Both the position numbers and the translations under genes were made by a program. Under the pieces are notes generated by a model. That model was given only the letters and a program-made list of their open reading frames with translations. It ran no database searches and had not been told where the DNA came from. From Wenzhouxiangella sp. (lineage in GTDB: Bacteria > Pseudomonadota > Gammaproteobacteria > Xanthomonadales > Wenzhouxiangellaceae), in NCBI GenBank assembly GCA_007119095.1, contig SKQI01000197.1, positions 1 through 5,020 on the forward strand: a DNA stretch of 5,020 nucleotides, in the 5' to 3' direction. Shown in pieces: positions 1-5,020 of this stretch; the stretch's first letter is position 1, and each line of letters begins with the position of its first letter.

Positions 1-102
1 CTCCTAAAGGGCCCTGGAAGACTACCAGGTTGATAGGCTGGGTGTGGAAGTACAGTAATGTATGAAGCTAACCAGTACTAATTGCCCGTGAGGCTTGGTC
101 AT
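1..102 (+). rRNA. rrl: 23S ribosomal RNA, 3' end (partial)
   Basis: This is the last ~100 nt of a 23S rRNA gene that begins outside the window. The segment matches the conserved 3' end of bacterial 23S: 'ttgataggctgggtgtg' at 29-45, 'agctaaccagtactaat' at 66-82 and 'ccgtgaggctt' at 86-96 are the usual closing landmarks. The 3' boundary at about 102 is set by analogy with the E. coli 23S end, which lies eight bases after the GAGGC motif, and could be off by a few bases. Direction is plus, and the 5S gene follows in the same direction, as in a standard 16S-23S-5S operon. Confidence 0.96.
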
Positions 103-201
103 ATAACACCAAAGCCAATTGCAACATTCACTGAGTCAAGCAGCTCCTAAACGAATGGCACGACTCAAGAGACGTGATTGAACAGAATTCCTGATTTGCT
201 T
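103..201 (+). other. 23S-5S internal transcribed spacer
   Basis: About 99 nt of spacer lie between the 23S end and the 5S start. The opening 'atataacacc' (101-110) is a sequence I recall from the 23S-5S spacer of Pseudomonas-like gammaproteobacteria. I see no tRNA cloverleaf or open reading frame in it. The A/T-rich stretch just before the 5S (about 181-201) is where precursor processing by RNase E would be expected, but no defined site can be assigned from sequence alone. Confidence 0.8.
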
Positions 202-320
202 TGCCTGGTGGCAATAGCGGCGTGGACCCACCCGACCCCATCCCGAACTCGGAAGTGAAACGCGCCAGCGCCGATGGTAGTGCGGCATTAGCCGTGTGAG
301 AGTAGGTCACTGCCAGGCAT
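202..320 (+). rRNA. rrf: 5S ribosomal RNA
   Basis: This is a complete 5S rRNA gene of about 119 nt, close to the usual 120. It starts 'tgcctgg' (202-208) and ends 'ccaggca' (313-319), which pair to form helix I. Internal landmarks are conserved: 'cccgaactcggaagtgaaac' at 242-261, 'cgccgatggtagtg' at 269-282 and 'gagagtaggtcactgccagg' at 298-317. It lies about 100 nt after the 23S end and is followed within 8 nt by an intrinsic terminator, so it is the last gene of the operon. Confidence 0.97.
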
Positions 321-327
321 TTACACA

Positions 328-367
328 GAAGCCCCGGCGCTCATGTTGAGTGCCGGGGCTTCGCTTT
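328..367 (+). terminator. Intrinsic terminator of the rRNA operon
   Basis: A 16-bp stem is formed by 328-343 pairing with 347-362 around a 3-nt loop (344-346), with a single G-T wobble at 339/351. The core is 'gccccggc' against 'gccggggc'. A T run follows (364-369, after 'cg'). It sits 8 nt past the 5S 3' end, where a rho-independent terminator for the rrn operon is expected. A second terminator of the same layout occurs at 499-537. Confidence 0.93.
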
Positions 368-387
368 TTATGGCGTTAGAGTCAGCG

Positions 388-490
388 ACCTGGCAGTGCC
401 CGTGGTCACGCCCTGATCCTCCTCCACAGCAAGGCTCCTTTCGCCTGTCGGCGAAAACCGCCATGCTGTTCCGGAGGGGCTGCCAGGCAT
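388..490 (+). pseudogene. Possible degenerate second 5S rRNA copy
   Basis: The left part resembles the 5' half of the intact 5S: 'cctgg' at 389-393 matches 204-208, and 401-419 ('cgtggtcacgccctgatcc') aligns with 221-239 at most positions by eye, with about 5 nt missing in between. The right edge, 'ctgccaggcattta' at 480-493, is identical to the 5S 3' end and flank at 310-323. The edges can still pair as a helix-I-like stem (389-396 with 480-487, 8 bp). The interior 5S landmarks are absent, and the middle is a long hairpin (418-477) with no clear 5S likeness. A typical post-5S terminator follows. Two readings are open: a decayed tandem 5S gene whose centre was replaced, or a palindromic element whose ends happen to mimic 5S. 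The exact 3'-end copy plus terminator favours the first. It would not give a functional 5S. Confidence 0.42.
418..477 (+). repeat. Long imperfect palindrome / hairpin with symmetric internal loops
   Basis: The segment folds into one arm. Pairings from the outside in: 418-422 with 473-477; a 3x3 internal loop; 426-431 with 464-469; a 1x1 A/A mismatch; 433-435 with 460-462; a 3x3 internal loop; 439-445 ('tttcgcc') with 450-456 ('ggcgaaa'); and a 4-nt apical loop 'tgtc' (446-449). That is 21 base pairs with only size-matched interruptions. The structure is read directly from the sequence. Its nature is not known: it could be a REP-like palindromic element or a structured RNA segment. It has no poly-T tail of its own and lies between two terminators. 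Confidence 0.75.
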
Positions 491-498
491 TTATCCTG

Positions 499-537
499 AA
501 AGCCCCGAGATTCTTTTGAGTCTCGGGGCTTTTTTTT
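499..537 (+). terminator. Second intrinsic terminator after the rRNA operon
   Basis: The stem 499-513 pairs with 518-532 (15 bp, one wobble at 511/520) around a 4-nt T loop (514-517). The core is 'agccccgaga' against 'tctcggggct', and the 3' side runs into eight consecutive T (530-537). It stands 8 nt after the 5S-like 3' end at 490, the same layout as the first terminator after the intact 5S. It either served a former second 5S gene or acts as backup insulation between the rRNA operon and the operon starting at 640. Confidence 0.92.
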
Positions 538-601
538 GGTTTTATCCCTCTGGCCCTTTACCCCAACTCCCTGAATTAACGCGTCTTTGTTGAAACGTGC
601 C

Positions 602-610
602 TGCTATACT
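602..610 (+). promoter_or_regulatory. Candidate extended -10 promoter for the three-gene operon
   Basis: 'tgctatact' is a TGn extended -10 followed by a near-consensus -10 hexamer 'tatact' (605-610). No good -35 box stands 16-18 nt upstream; the 'ttgaaa' at 590-595 is only 9 nt away. A promoter here would depend on the extended -10. Transcription would start near 617, giving a leader of only about 23 nt before the GTG at 640. It lies downstream of two terminators, so the operon would not be read from the rRNA promoter. Confidence 0.55.
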
Positions 611-639
611 CGGGCAAGTTTCCAACCTGGATAGCAACC

Positions 640-1155
640 GTGTTTCTCAAGGTTCTAGTCTTTACTTGCGCGGCTTGTGTCGTCGTGGCCAGCGCCGACC
701 TGCAGGCTGAGCCCGCAGAATCCATTGAGTTTGAAGTTTTTGGTTGGGTGGAATGGGTCAAGCTGCTCGATGGTGAGCTTCGACTGAAAGCTAAACTTGA
801 TACCGGAGCTGCGAATTCTTCACTGGACGCGACCAATATCGAGCGATTTCGCCGCGACGGAGAGCGCTACGTCCGTTTTACGGTGACGGATCCCGAGACC
901 GAGGATCAGCTCGAGCTCGAAAAGCCGCTGGTGCGCAATGTTCGAATCATTCGACACGATGGCAATCATCAGCGTCGCCCTGTAATCAAGATGGGGGTTT
1001 GCATCGGTGAGCGCATTCAGGAGGTTGAAGTGAACCTGATTGATCGTTCCAATTTCATTTACCCAATGCTACTCGGCCGCAGTGCTTTGGAAGGGTTCGC
1101 CCTGATTGATTCCGGTCAGACATTTCAGAATTCTCCGCGTTGTGAGTTCGACTAG
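640..1155 (+). CDS. Exported retropepsin-like protein (RimB / 'ATP-dependent zinc protease' family, PF05618)
   Basis: This 171-residue protein has a signal peptide: MFLK, then a hydrophobic stretch to about residue 18, with a likely cleavage after ASA (17-19). A cysteine at 13 lacks a proper lipobox, so I favour signal peptidase I and a periplasmic location. The mature part is a single small domain. It carries KLDTGAANSS (52-61), the aspartic-protease DTGA motif with D54, and a second conserved block from RRPVIKMG (112-119) to MLLGRSALEG (143-152), whose LLGR motif typifies this family. There is no HExxH zinc site despite the common family name. Family members are small and act as monomers or dimers in the retropepsin manner; RimB beside RimK in Pseudomonas belongs here as I recall. 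Start: GTG at 640, about 30 nt after the extended -10 and giving a well-formed signal peptide; the ribosome site is weak. It is the first gene of the operon, 3 bp before the membrane protein. It probably processes peptides or a protein in the envelope; the substrate is unknown. Confidence 0.88.
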   Translation: MFLKVLVFTCAACVVVASADLQAEPAESIEFEVFGWVEWVKLLDGELRLKAKLDTGAANSSLDATNIERFRRDGERYVRFTVTDPETEDQLELEKPLVRNVRIIRHDGNHQRRPVIKMGVCIGERIQEVEVNLIDRSNFIYPMLLGRSALEGFALIDSGQTFQNSPRCEFD

Positions 1156-1158
1156 GCA

Positions 1159-2685
1159 ATGAGCCGTCGGGTTCACTGGTTGGCTCTGGTGCTCGTTCTA
1201 ATCGCAACGGGTATGAGTATCGCCGTTTACAAGCATCGAGTTCTCGGGTACCCGCTGCAGGCTGAGACCATTGAGCCGACATGGATAGTTCAGGCGCGAA
1301 TGCAGATCACGCCGGGTAACGGGCCGATCAAGGCCAGTCTCCGGTTGCCGACTAACAGTCCCGGCATGGGCCAGCTGCGCGAGAATTTCATTTCCCGGGG
1401 TTATGGCCTAACCGTACAGGAGGGATCGGATCGTCGGGAGGCGGTGTGGACCGTCAGGCGAGCAACCCAGCGACAGTCGCTGTATTACCAGAGCGTCTTT
1501 TACCGCGACCCTGTCAGTCAGACCTTTTTGCCCCGCCCCGCATTTCCGGAGGTGCCCTCACTCGAGGAGCCCTTCCAGACAGCCATGCTGTCGACGGTTG
1601 AGGAGGTGAGGCGGCAGTCAGCAGATATTGCCAGCTTTACAACATCCTTGCTCAAGCGAATCAACAGCAGCGCGCCCACGGAAGAAATGGCGCTGTTTCT
1701 CAATAGTCCCGATTACCGTGGCCACCGCGTAAGGATTGCCAGGGTAATTCTGGCCGGCGCTCGCATCCCCAGCGTGCAAGTCAATGGTTTTTACCTGTCT
1801 GATGTTAGCCGCACCCAGCCTGTGCGCTGGCTGGCTGTGCACAACCAACGAGAATGGCTTTTTTTCGATCCGGCCACTGGGCAAATGGGTTTGCCGGATA
1901 ACTTTCTGATTTGGTGGACAGGTGAAAGTCCACCCATCGACGTCGAAGGCGCCGACCTGGTTGATCTGGCTTGGTCGATCCGTCGCAATGATCTCACCGC
2001 CCTCGACTTGGCCGAGCAGCGCTCGGCAGCACATGCAACCTGGTTGGCCCCGTTCAGCCTGTTCAATCTTCCGGTGCAGGCACAGGCCGTATACGCTGTT
2101 TTGATGCTGGTGCCGATTGGCGCTTTCATCATGATTCTGATGCGGAACGTGGTTGGGATGCCGTCCTTCGGCACGTTCATGCCTGTGCTGATTGCCCTCG
2201 CCTTTCGGGAAACCGGTCTGCTGGCCGGCCTGGTCATGTTTTCCATTGTGGTCGCTGTTGGGCTCTCCCTGCGCTTTTACCTGGCCAGACTGCACCTACT
2301 GCTGGTCCCGCGGTTGACCGCAGTGTTGATTATCGTCGTTTTTTTGATGGTCTTACTCAGTCTGGCTAGCCATTCTCTTGGTTGGGAAGTCGGGCTATCG
2401 GTGGGCCTGTTTCCCATGGTCATTCTCGCCATGATCATCGAACGCATGTCCATCGTTTGGGAAGAGCGCGGGCCGTCGGATGCATTGAAAGAAGGTCTGG
2501 GTTCGGCCGTCATCGCTGCCCTGGCATTCCTGGTCATGTCTTTGCCGCTGGTTCAGCACCTGGCATTTGTCTATCCCGAGCTCATGCTGGTGGTCCTCGG
2601 CCTGACCATCCTGATGGGGAGATACTCCGGCTATCGATTCAATGAACTGATCCGGTTCCGCGCGCTCGCCCGTTCAGTCAAATGA
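1159..2685 (+). CDS. Inactive transglutaminase-like protein fused to seven membrane helices
   Basis: This 508-residue protein belongs to the family named 'inactive transglutaminase fused to 7 transmembrane helices' (PF14400 plus PF14402). Layout: an N-terminal membrane anchor at about 7-24; a periplasmic region to about 305 with a transglutaminase-like fold around 160-250; then about seven hydrophobic segments near 309-328, 336-350, 353-371, 385-403, 411-427, 449-467 and 471-487. The block GMPSFGTFMPVLIALAFRET (333-352) is the conserved signature of the membrane part. The whole protein has no cysteine, so the catalytic Cys of true transglutaminases is missing. H228 (in WLAVHN) and D237 (in FFDPATG) sit where the His and Asp of the triad are expected. 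It likely binds a peptide or protein rather than cross-linking it, and anchors the operon's activity in the inner membrane. ATG 1159 lies 3 bp after the first gene, with a short AGG at 1154-1156. The end overlaps the ligase gene by 4 bp. Family assignment is strong; function is unproven. Confidence 0.9.
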   Translation: MSRRVHWLALVLVLIATGMSIAVYKHRVLGYPLQAETIEPTWIVQARMQITPGNGPIKASLRLPTNSPGMGQLRENFISRGYGLTVQEGSDRREAVWTVRRATQRQSLYYQSVFYRDPVSQTFLPRPAFPEVPSLEEPFQTAMLSTVEEVRRQSADIASFTTSLLKRINSSAPTEEMALFLNSPDYRGHRVRIARVILAGARIPSVQVNGFYLSDVSRTQPVRWLAVHNQREWLFFDPATGQMGLPDNFLIWWTGESPPIDVEGADLVDLAWSIRRNDLTALDLAEQRSAAHATWLAPFSLFNLPVQAQAVYAVLMLVPIGAFIMILMRNVVGMPSFGTFMPVLIALAFRETGLLAGLVMFSIVVAVGLSLRFYLARLHLLLVPRLTAVLIIVVFLMVLLSLASHSLGWEVGLSVGLFPMVILAMIIERMSIVWEERGPSDALKEGLGSAVIAALAFLVMSLPLVQHLAFVYPELMLVVLGLTILMGRYSGYRFNELIRFRALARSVK

Positions 2686-3644
2686 TCAGGGTTTATCGGG
2701 AACTCAAGAAACGCGGCGTTCTTGGCCTGAATGCCCGCAATGCCTGCTACATCATGCCGCGCAATCCGCGACGCTACTACCCCCTGGTCGACAACAAAGT
2801 GCTTTGCAAGCAGCGCCTGCTTGAGCATGGTGTTGCCGTGCCCGACATGCTCGGGGAGGTGGCAAGCCAGTATCATGCCGGCCACTTGAACAAGCAGCTA
2901 AAGGATATTGATGAGTTTGTTGTCAAGCCTTCCAGCGGCAGCGGCGGCGACGGCATCATGGTGGTGACTGGACGCTATGACGAGAAAACCTGGCACGGAA
3001 GCGGCGGCAAACTGGTTTCGTTGAACGATATCGAATATCACGTCTCCGGCATTTTGGCCGGGATGTATTCGCTGGGAGGCCAGGTCGACACTGCCATGAT
3101 CGAGTCTCTTATTCACACCGATCCGCGTCTGCGCCAGCTCGCTCCGGAGGGCGTTCCTGACATTCGGGTCATCCTATATCGTGGAATTCCGGTCATGGCC
3201 ATGACCCGCTTGCCCACCCGCCGTTCCTCAGGCAAGGCCAACCTGCACCAGGGTGCAATCGGTGCCGGCATTGATTTGGTCACGGGCAAGACTCTCAGAG
3301 CCGTAATGAGCGCAAGCCAGGTCGAAATGCACCCAGATACCCGGCACAGCGTGGTCGGTTTCCTCATGCCGGAATGGGAGAACCTGCTGACAATTGCGGT
3401 GCGCTGCTATGAGGCCATTCCTTTGGGCTACATGGGCATTGACCTGGTCATCGACCAGGATCATGGACCGTTGGTTTTGGAAATGAACGCCCGCCCAGGG
3501 CTGGCCATTCAGATCGCAAATAATGACGGCCTGGGCCTCCGCCTGGCCGCCGTTGATCGTCTCGAAGCTCCGGAGTCTGGCTCGGTTGAGCAGCGCATGG
3601 AGACCGGTATCAGTCTCGCCCGCGACAACTGGGGACGAGGCTGA
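2682..3644 (+). CDS. RimK-like ATP-grasp ligase ('alpha-L-glutamate ligase-like')
   Basis: This 320-residue cytoplasmic ATP-grasp enzyme would activate a carboxylate as acyl-phosphate and join it to an amine, as RimK joins glutamate to S6; the substrate here is not known. Visible motifs: VDNKVLCKQRL (36-46) opening the ATP-grasp fold; FVVKPSSGSGGDGI (79-92), the glycine-rich nucleotide loop with K82; MIES (139-142) with the adenine-side acidic residue E141; PDIRVILY (159-166); GKANLHQGAIGAGID (184-198); MGIDLVID (251-258) with D254; and LEMNARPGL (266-274), whose E267 and N269 bind magnesium. All active-site elements look intact and the length fits the family. There is no signal peptide or membrane segment. 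ATG 2682 overlaps the preceding stop as ATGA and has no good Shine-Dalgarno, so translation is probably coupled to the membrane protein. The same gene trio occurs in many gammaproteobacteria. No terminator is visible after the stop. Confidence 0.92.
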   Translation: MIRVYRELKKRGVLGLNARNACYIMPRNPRRYYPLVDNKVLCKQRLLEHGVAVPDMLGEVASQYHAGHLNKQLKDIDEFVVKPSSGSGGDGIMVVTGRYDEKTWHGSGGKLVSLNDIEYHVSGILAGMYSLGGQVDTAMIESLIHTDPRLRQLAPEGVPDIRVILYRGIPVMAMTRLPTRRSSGKANLHQGAIGAGIDLVTGKTLRAVMSASQVEMHPDTRHSVVGFLMPEWENLLTIAVRCYEAIPLGYMGIDLVIDQDHGPLVLEMNARPGLAIQIANNDGLGLRLAAVDRLEAPESGSVEQRMETGISLARDNWGRG

Positions 3645-3656
3645 TCGCCACTGAAA

Positions 3657-4922
3657 TCAGGCGCGATCGAAGACTTCCCGATCCAGCTCGCCTTCGCTAT
3701 CGGCCACCACCACCGTCACCATCGCATCGCCGGTTACATTGACCGCCGTTCGAGTCATATCCAGCAAGCGGTCAACGCCAAGAATGATGGCAATGCCCTC
3801 GGCCGGAAGACCCACTGAAGCCAGTACCCCGGCCAGCAGAATCAGGCCCACCCCGGGCACGCCGGCCGCACCAACCGAGGCCATGATGACCATCAGGATA
3901 ATCATGAGGTACTGGGTTACGCCAAGCTCCACGCCGAAATACTGAGCGATAAAGGCCGCTGCGATGCCCTGCATGATCGCAGTCCCGTCCATGTTGATGG
4001 TCGCGCCCAGCGGAACGGTAAAGGAGGCAACCTTATTATCGGCTCCCAGCCGCTGCTCGACAGTTTTCAAAGTAACTGGAATCGTCGCCCCACTGGATGC
4101 CGTCGAGAAAGCGAAAGCCAGTACCGCTCGCATCTTGGAGAAAAACTTCAACGGGCTCAGTCCGGTGAATACCTTCAGGAGCAGGGAGTAAGTAAGCGCC
4201 GCGTGCAATATCAGCATGAACAGCACCAGCAGCACATATTTCAAGACGCCCACGAACGTACCCCAGCCGGTGGTTGCACCCAGAACCGCAATCAATGCGA
4301 ACACGCCATAAGGGGCCAGCAGCATGACAAAGCCCACCAGACGCATGATGACCACGTTGAAATCCACGAAAAAACCACCGACTCGCTGACCAGGTTCTCC
4401 CGCAAGCGCTATCGAAAGCCCGATAAGAATCGCGAACACGATAATCGGCAACATGTCCCCGGAAGCCATGGCTGCGACCGGATTGCGCGGCACCATATCG
4501 ATTAGCACTTGGGTAAACGACGGCTGCGCCGAAATTTCACGCTCCACGATCTCCGCTGGATTGGCACCCACGCCGGGCTCTACCAGTATTGCCGCCAACA
4601 GAGCCAATGAAATGGCAATACCGGTGGTCAGCATGTATAGACCGACCGCCTTGCCGCCGACCCGGCCAAGTTTCTTCGGATCACTGAGCGCACTCACCCC
4701 AGCAATCAGGGAAACGAAAACCAACGGCACCACCAGCATGCTCAGGAAACGAACGAAAATTTCCCCCACCACGCTGAGCAGGCCACTGATCAGAAAGGCA
4801 TCGACCCCAGAGTGTTCAGCCAGGCCAGTCCAGTTAAGGACCAGGCCAAAAAGCAAGCCAAGTCCCATGGCCAGCAAAATGCGATTGGAGAGCTTTTGAT
4901 GGTCGAAGTTGTCGGAGGTCAT
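3657..4922 (-). CDS. Sodium:dicarboxylate / acidic amino acid symporter (DAACS family)
   Basis: This 421-residue inner-membrane transporter of the glutamate-transporter (GltPh/GltP/DctA) family is full length. Hallmarks: the HP1 serine-rich loop STASSGATIPVT (273-284); PLGATINMDGTA (304-315), containing the NMDGT sodium/substrate motif; the HP2 tip GAAGVPGVG (351-359); and TM8 DMTRTAVNVTGD (388-399). D388, R391, N395 and D399 match GltPh D394, R397, N401 and D405. R391 is the residue that selects acidic side chains, so aspartate, glutamate or C4-dicarboxylates are expected; D399 suggests sodium coupling. The HP1 arginine of GltPh (R276) appears as A275. I chose ATG at 4922 (MTSDNF...) over the longer in-frame start at 5012, because the extra 30 residues are unlike the family N-terminus; a weak GGGA lies 5 nt upstream. 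It is convergent with the ligase gene, 12 bp between stops. Which acidic substrate is carried cannot be settled from sequence. Confidence 0.93.
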   Translation of the reverse strand: MTSDNFDHQKLSNRILLAMGLGLLFGLVLNWTGLAEHSGVDAFLISGLLSVVGEIFVRFLSMLVVPLVFVSLIAGVSALSDPKKLGRVGGKAVGLYMLTTGIAISLALLAAILVEPGVGANPAEIVEREISAQPSFTQVLIDMVPRNPVAAMASGDMLPIIVFAILIGLSIALAGEPGQRVGGFFVDFNVVIMRLVGFVMLLAPYGVFALIAVLGATTGWGTFVGVLKYVLLVLFMLILHAALTYSLLLKVFTGLSPLKFFSKMRAVLAFAFSTASSGATIPVTLKTVEQRLGADNKVASFTVPLGATINMDGTAIMQGIAAAFIAQYFGVELGVTQYLMIILMVIMASVGAAGVPGVGLILLAGVLASVGLPAEGIAIILGVDRLLDMTRTAVNVTGDAMVTVVVADSEGELDREVFDRA

Positions 4923-5003
4923 GGTTGTCCCGCAGGGCGATTGCAGCCCGCAGAGGGTAGCGCATGAGGCGGAAAAAGGGAAACTGAGGCAAGGATAAGG
5001 CCC

Positions 5004-5020
5004 AAGGTTCAAGGTTCAAG
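5004..5020. repeat. Heptanucleotide tandem repeat at window edge
   Basis: The unit 'aaggttc' occurs at 5004-5010 and 5011-5017, with the start of a third copy (5018-5020) cut by the window end. On the minus strand it reads as repeated 'gaacctt', about 85-100 nt upstream of the transporter start. Only about 2.4 units are visible, so the array length is unknown. Similar heptamer arrays are known in intergenic DNA of various bacteria. I see no convincing promoter in the remaining upstream stretch 4923-5003. Confidence 0.6.

Noticed and set aside
128..310. Minus-strand reading frame across the 23S-5S spacer and 5S gene
   Set aside because: It overlaps a clear 5S rRNA gene and is an antisense artefact.
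590..610. Classical -35/-10 promoter using 'ttgaaa' (590-595) and 'tatact' (605-610)
   Set aside because: The 9-nt spacer is far too short for sigma-70; the extended -10 alone is the more defensible reading.
1618..2295. Long minus-strand reading frame opposite the transglutaminase-7TM gene
   Set aside because: Its translation is rich in H, Q, N and R with no recognisable domain, and it lies wholly inside a well-supported gene on the other strand.
3191..3206. Perfect 16-bp palindrome 'ggtcatggccatgacc' inside the ligase gene
   Set aside because: It encodes the ordinary VMAMT stretch in a continuous reading frame, and nothing nearby suggests a binding site; a chance product of codon use is more likely.
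4929..4953. Direct 7-bp repeat 'cccgcag' (4929-4935 and 4947-4953) just upstream of the symporter start, considered as an operator
   Set aside because: Short, GC-rich and not symmetric, with no identifiable promoter beside it; insufficient to call a regulatory site.
4923..5012. N-terminal extension of the symporter using an upstream in-frame ATG at 5012
   Set aside because: The 30 extra residues have no likeness to the family N-terminus, the extension runs into the heptamer repeat, and the start at 4922 gives the usual length and N-terminal form.

Overview
The window looks like a chromosomal segment of a gammaproteobacterium with moderately high GC. The evidence is the rRNA sequence (a 23S end and a 5S gene of the gammaproteobacterial type), the gene families present and their usual company. 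I cannot place the genus. No phage, transposase, CRISPR or tRNA gene is visible.

Region 1 (about 1-540) is the distal end of an rRNA operon. It holds the last ~100 nt of 23S rRNA, a short spacer without a tRNA, a complete 5S rRNA gene and a strong intrinsic terminator. Then comes an odd ~100-nt stretch that begins like a 5S gene, ends with the exact 5S 3' end, and carries a long near-symmetrical hairpin in between. A second strong terminator follows it. This is best read as an eroded second 5S copy or a palindromic element lodged in one.

Region 2 (about 600-3644) is a tight three-gene plus-strand operon behind an extended -10 promoter: (i) an exported retropepsin-like protein of the RimB / so-called 'ATP-dependent zinc protease' family; (ii) a membrane protein with a periplasmic transglutaminase-like domain that lacks any cysteine, followed by about seven C-terminal membrane helices; (iii) a cytoplasmic RimK-like ATP-grasp ligase ('alpha-L-glutamate ligase-like'). 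The genes are separated by 3 bp and then overlap by 4 bp (ATGA), so they probably act together. The simplest model is an amino-acid ligase in the cytoplasm, a membrane partner with a peptide-binding outer domain, and an exported peptidase acting on the product or a related peptide. Substrate and product are unknown. This is the most interesting system in the window.

Region 3 (3657-4922, minus strand) is a complete DAACS-family sodium:dicarboxylate/acidic amino acid symporter. It converges on the operon with only 12 bp between stop codons. A link to the ligase through glutamate supply is possible but rests on proximity alone. At the window edge upstream of the transporter is a short 7-bp tandem repeat (5004-5020) that may continue beyond the window.
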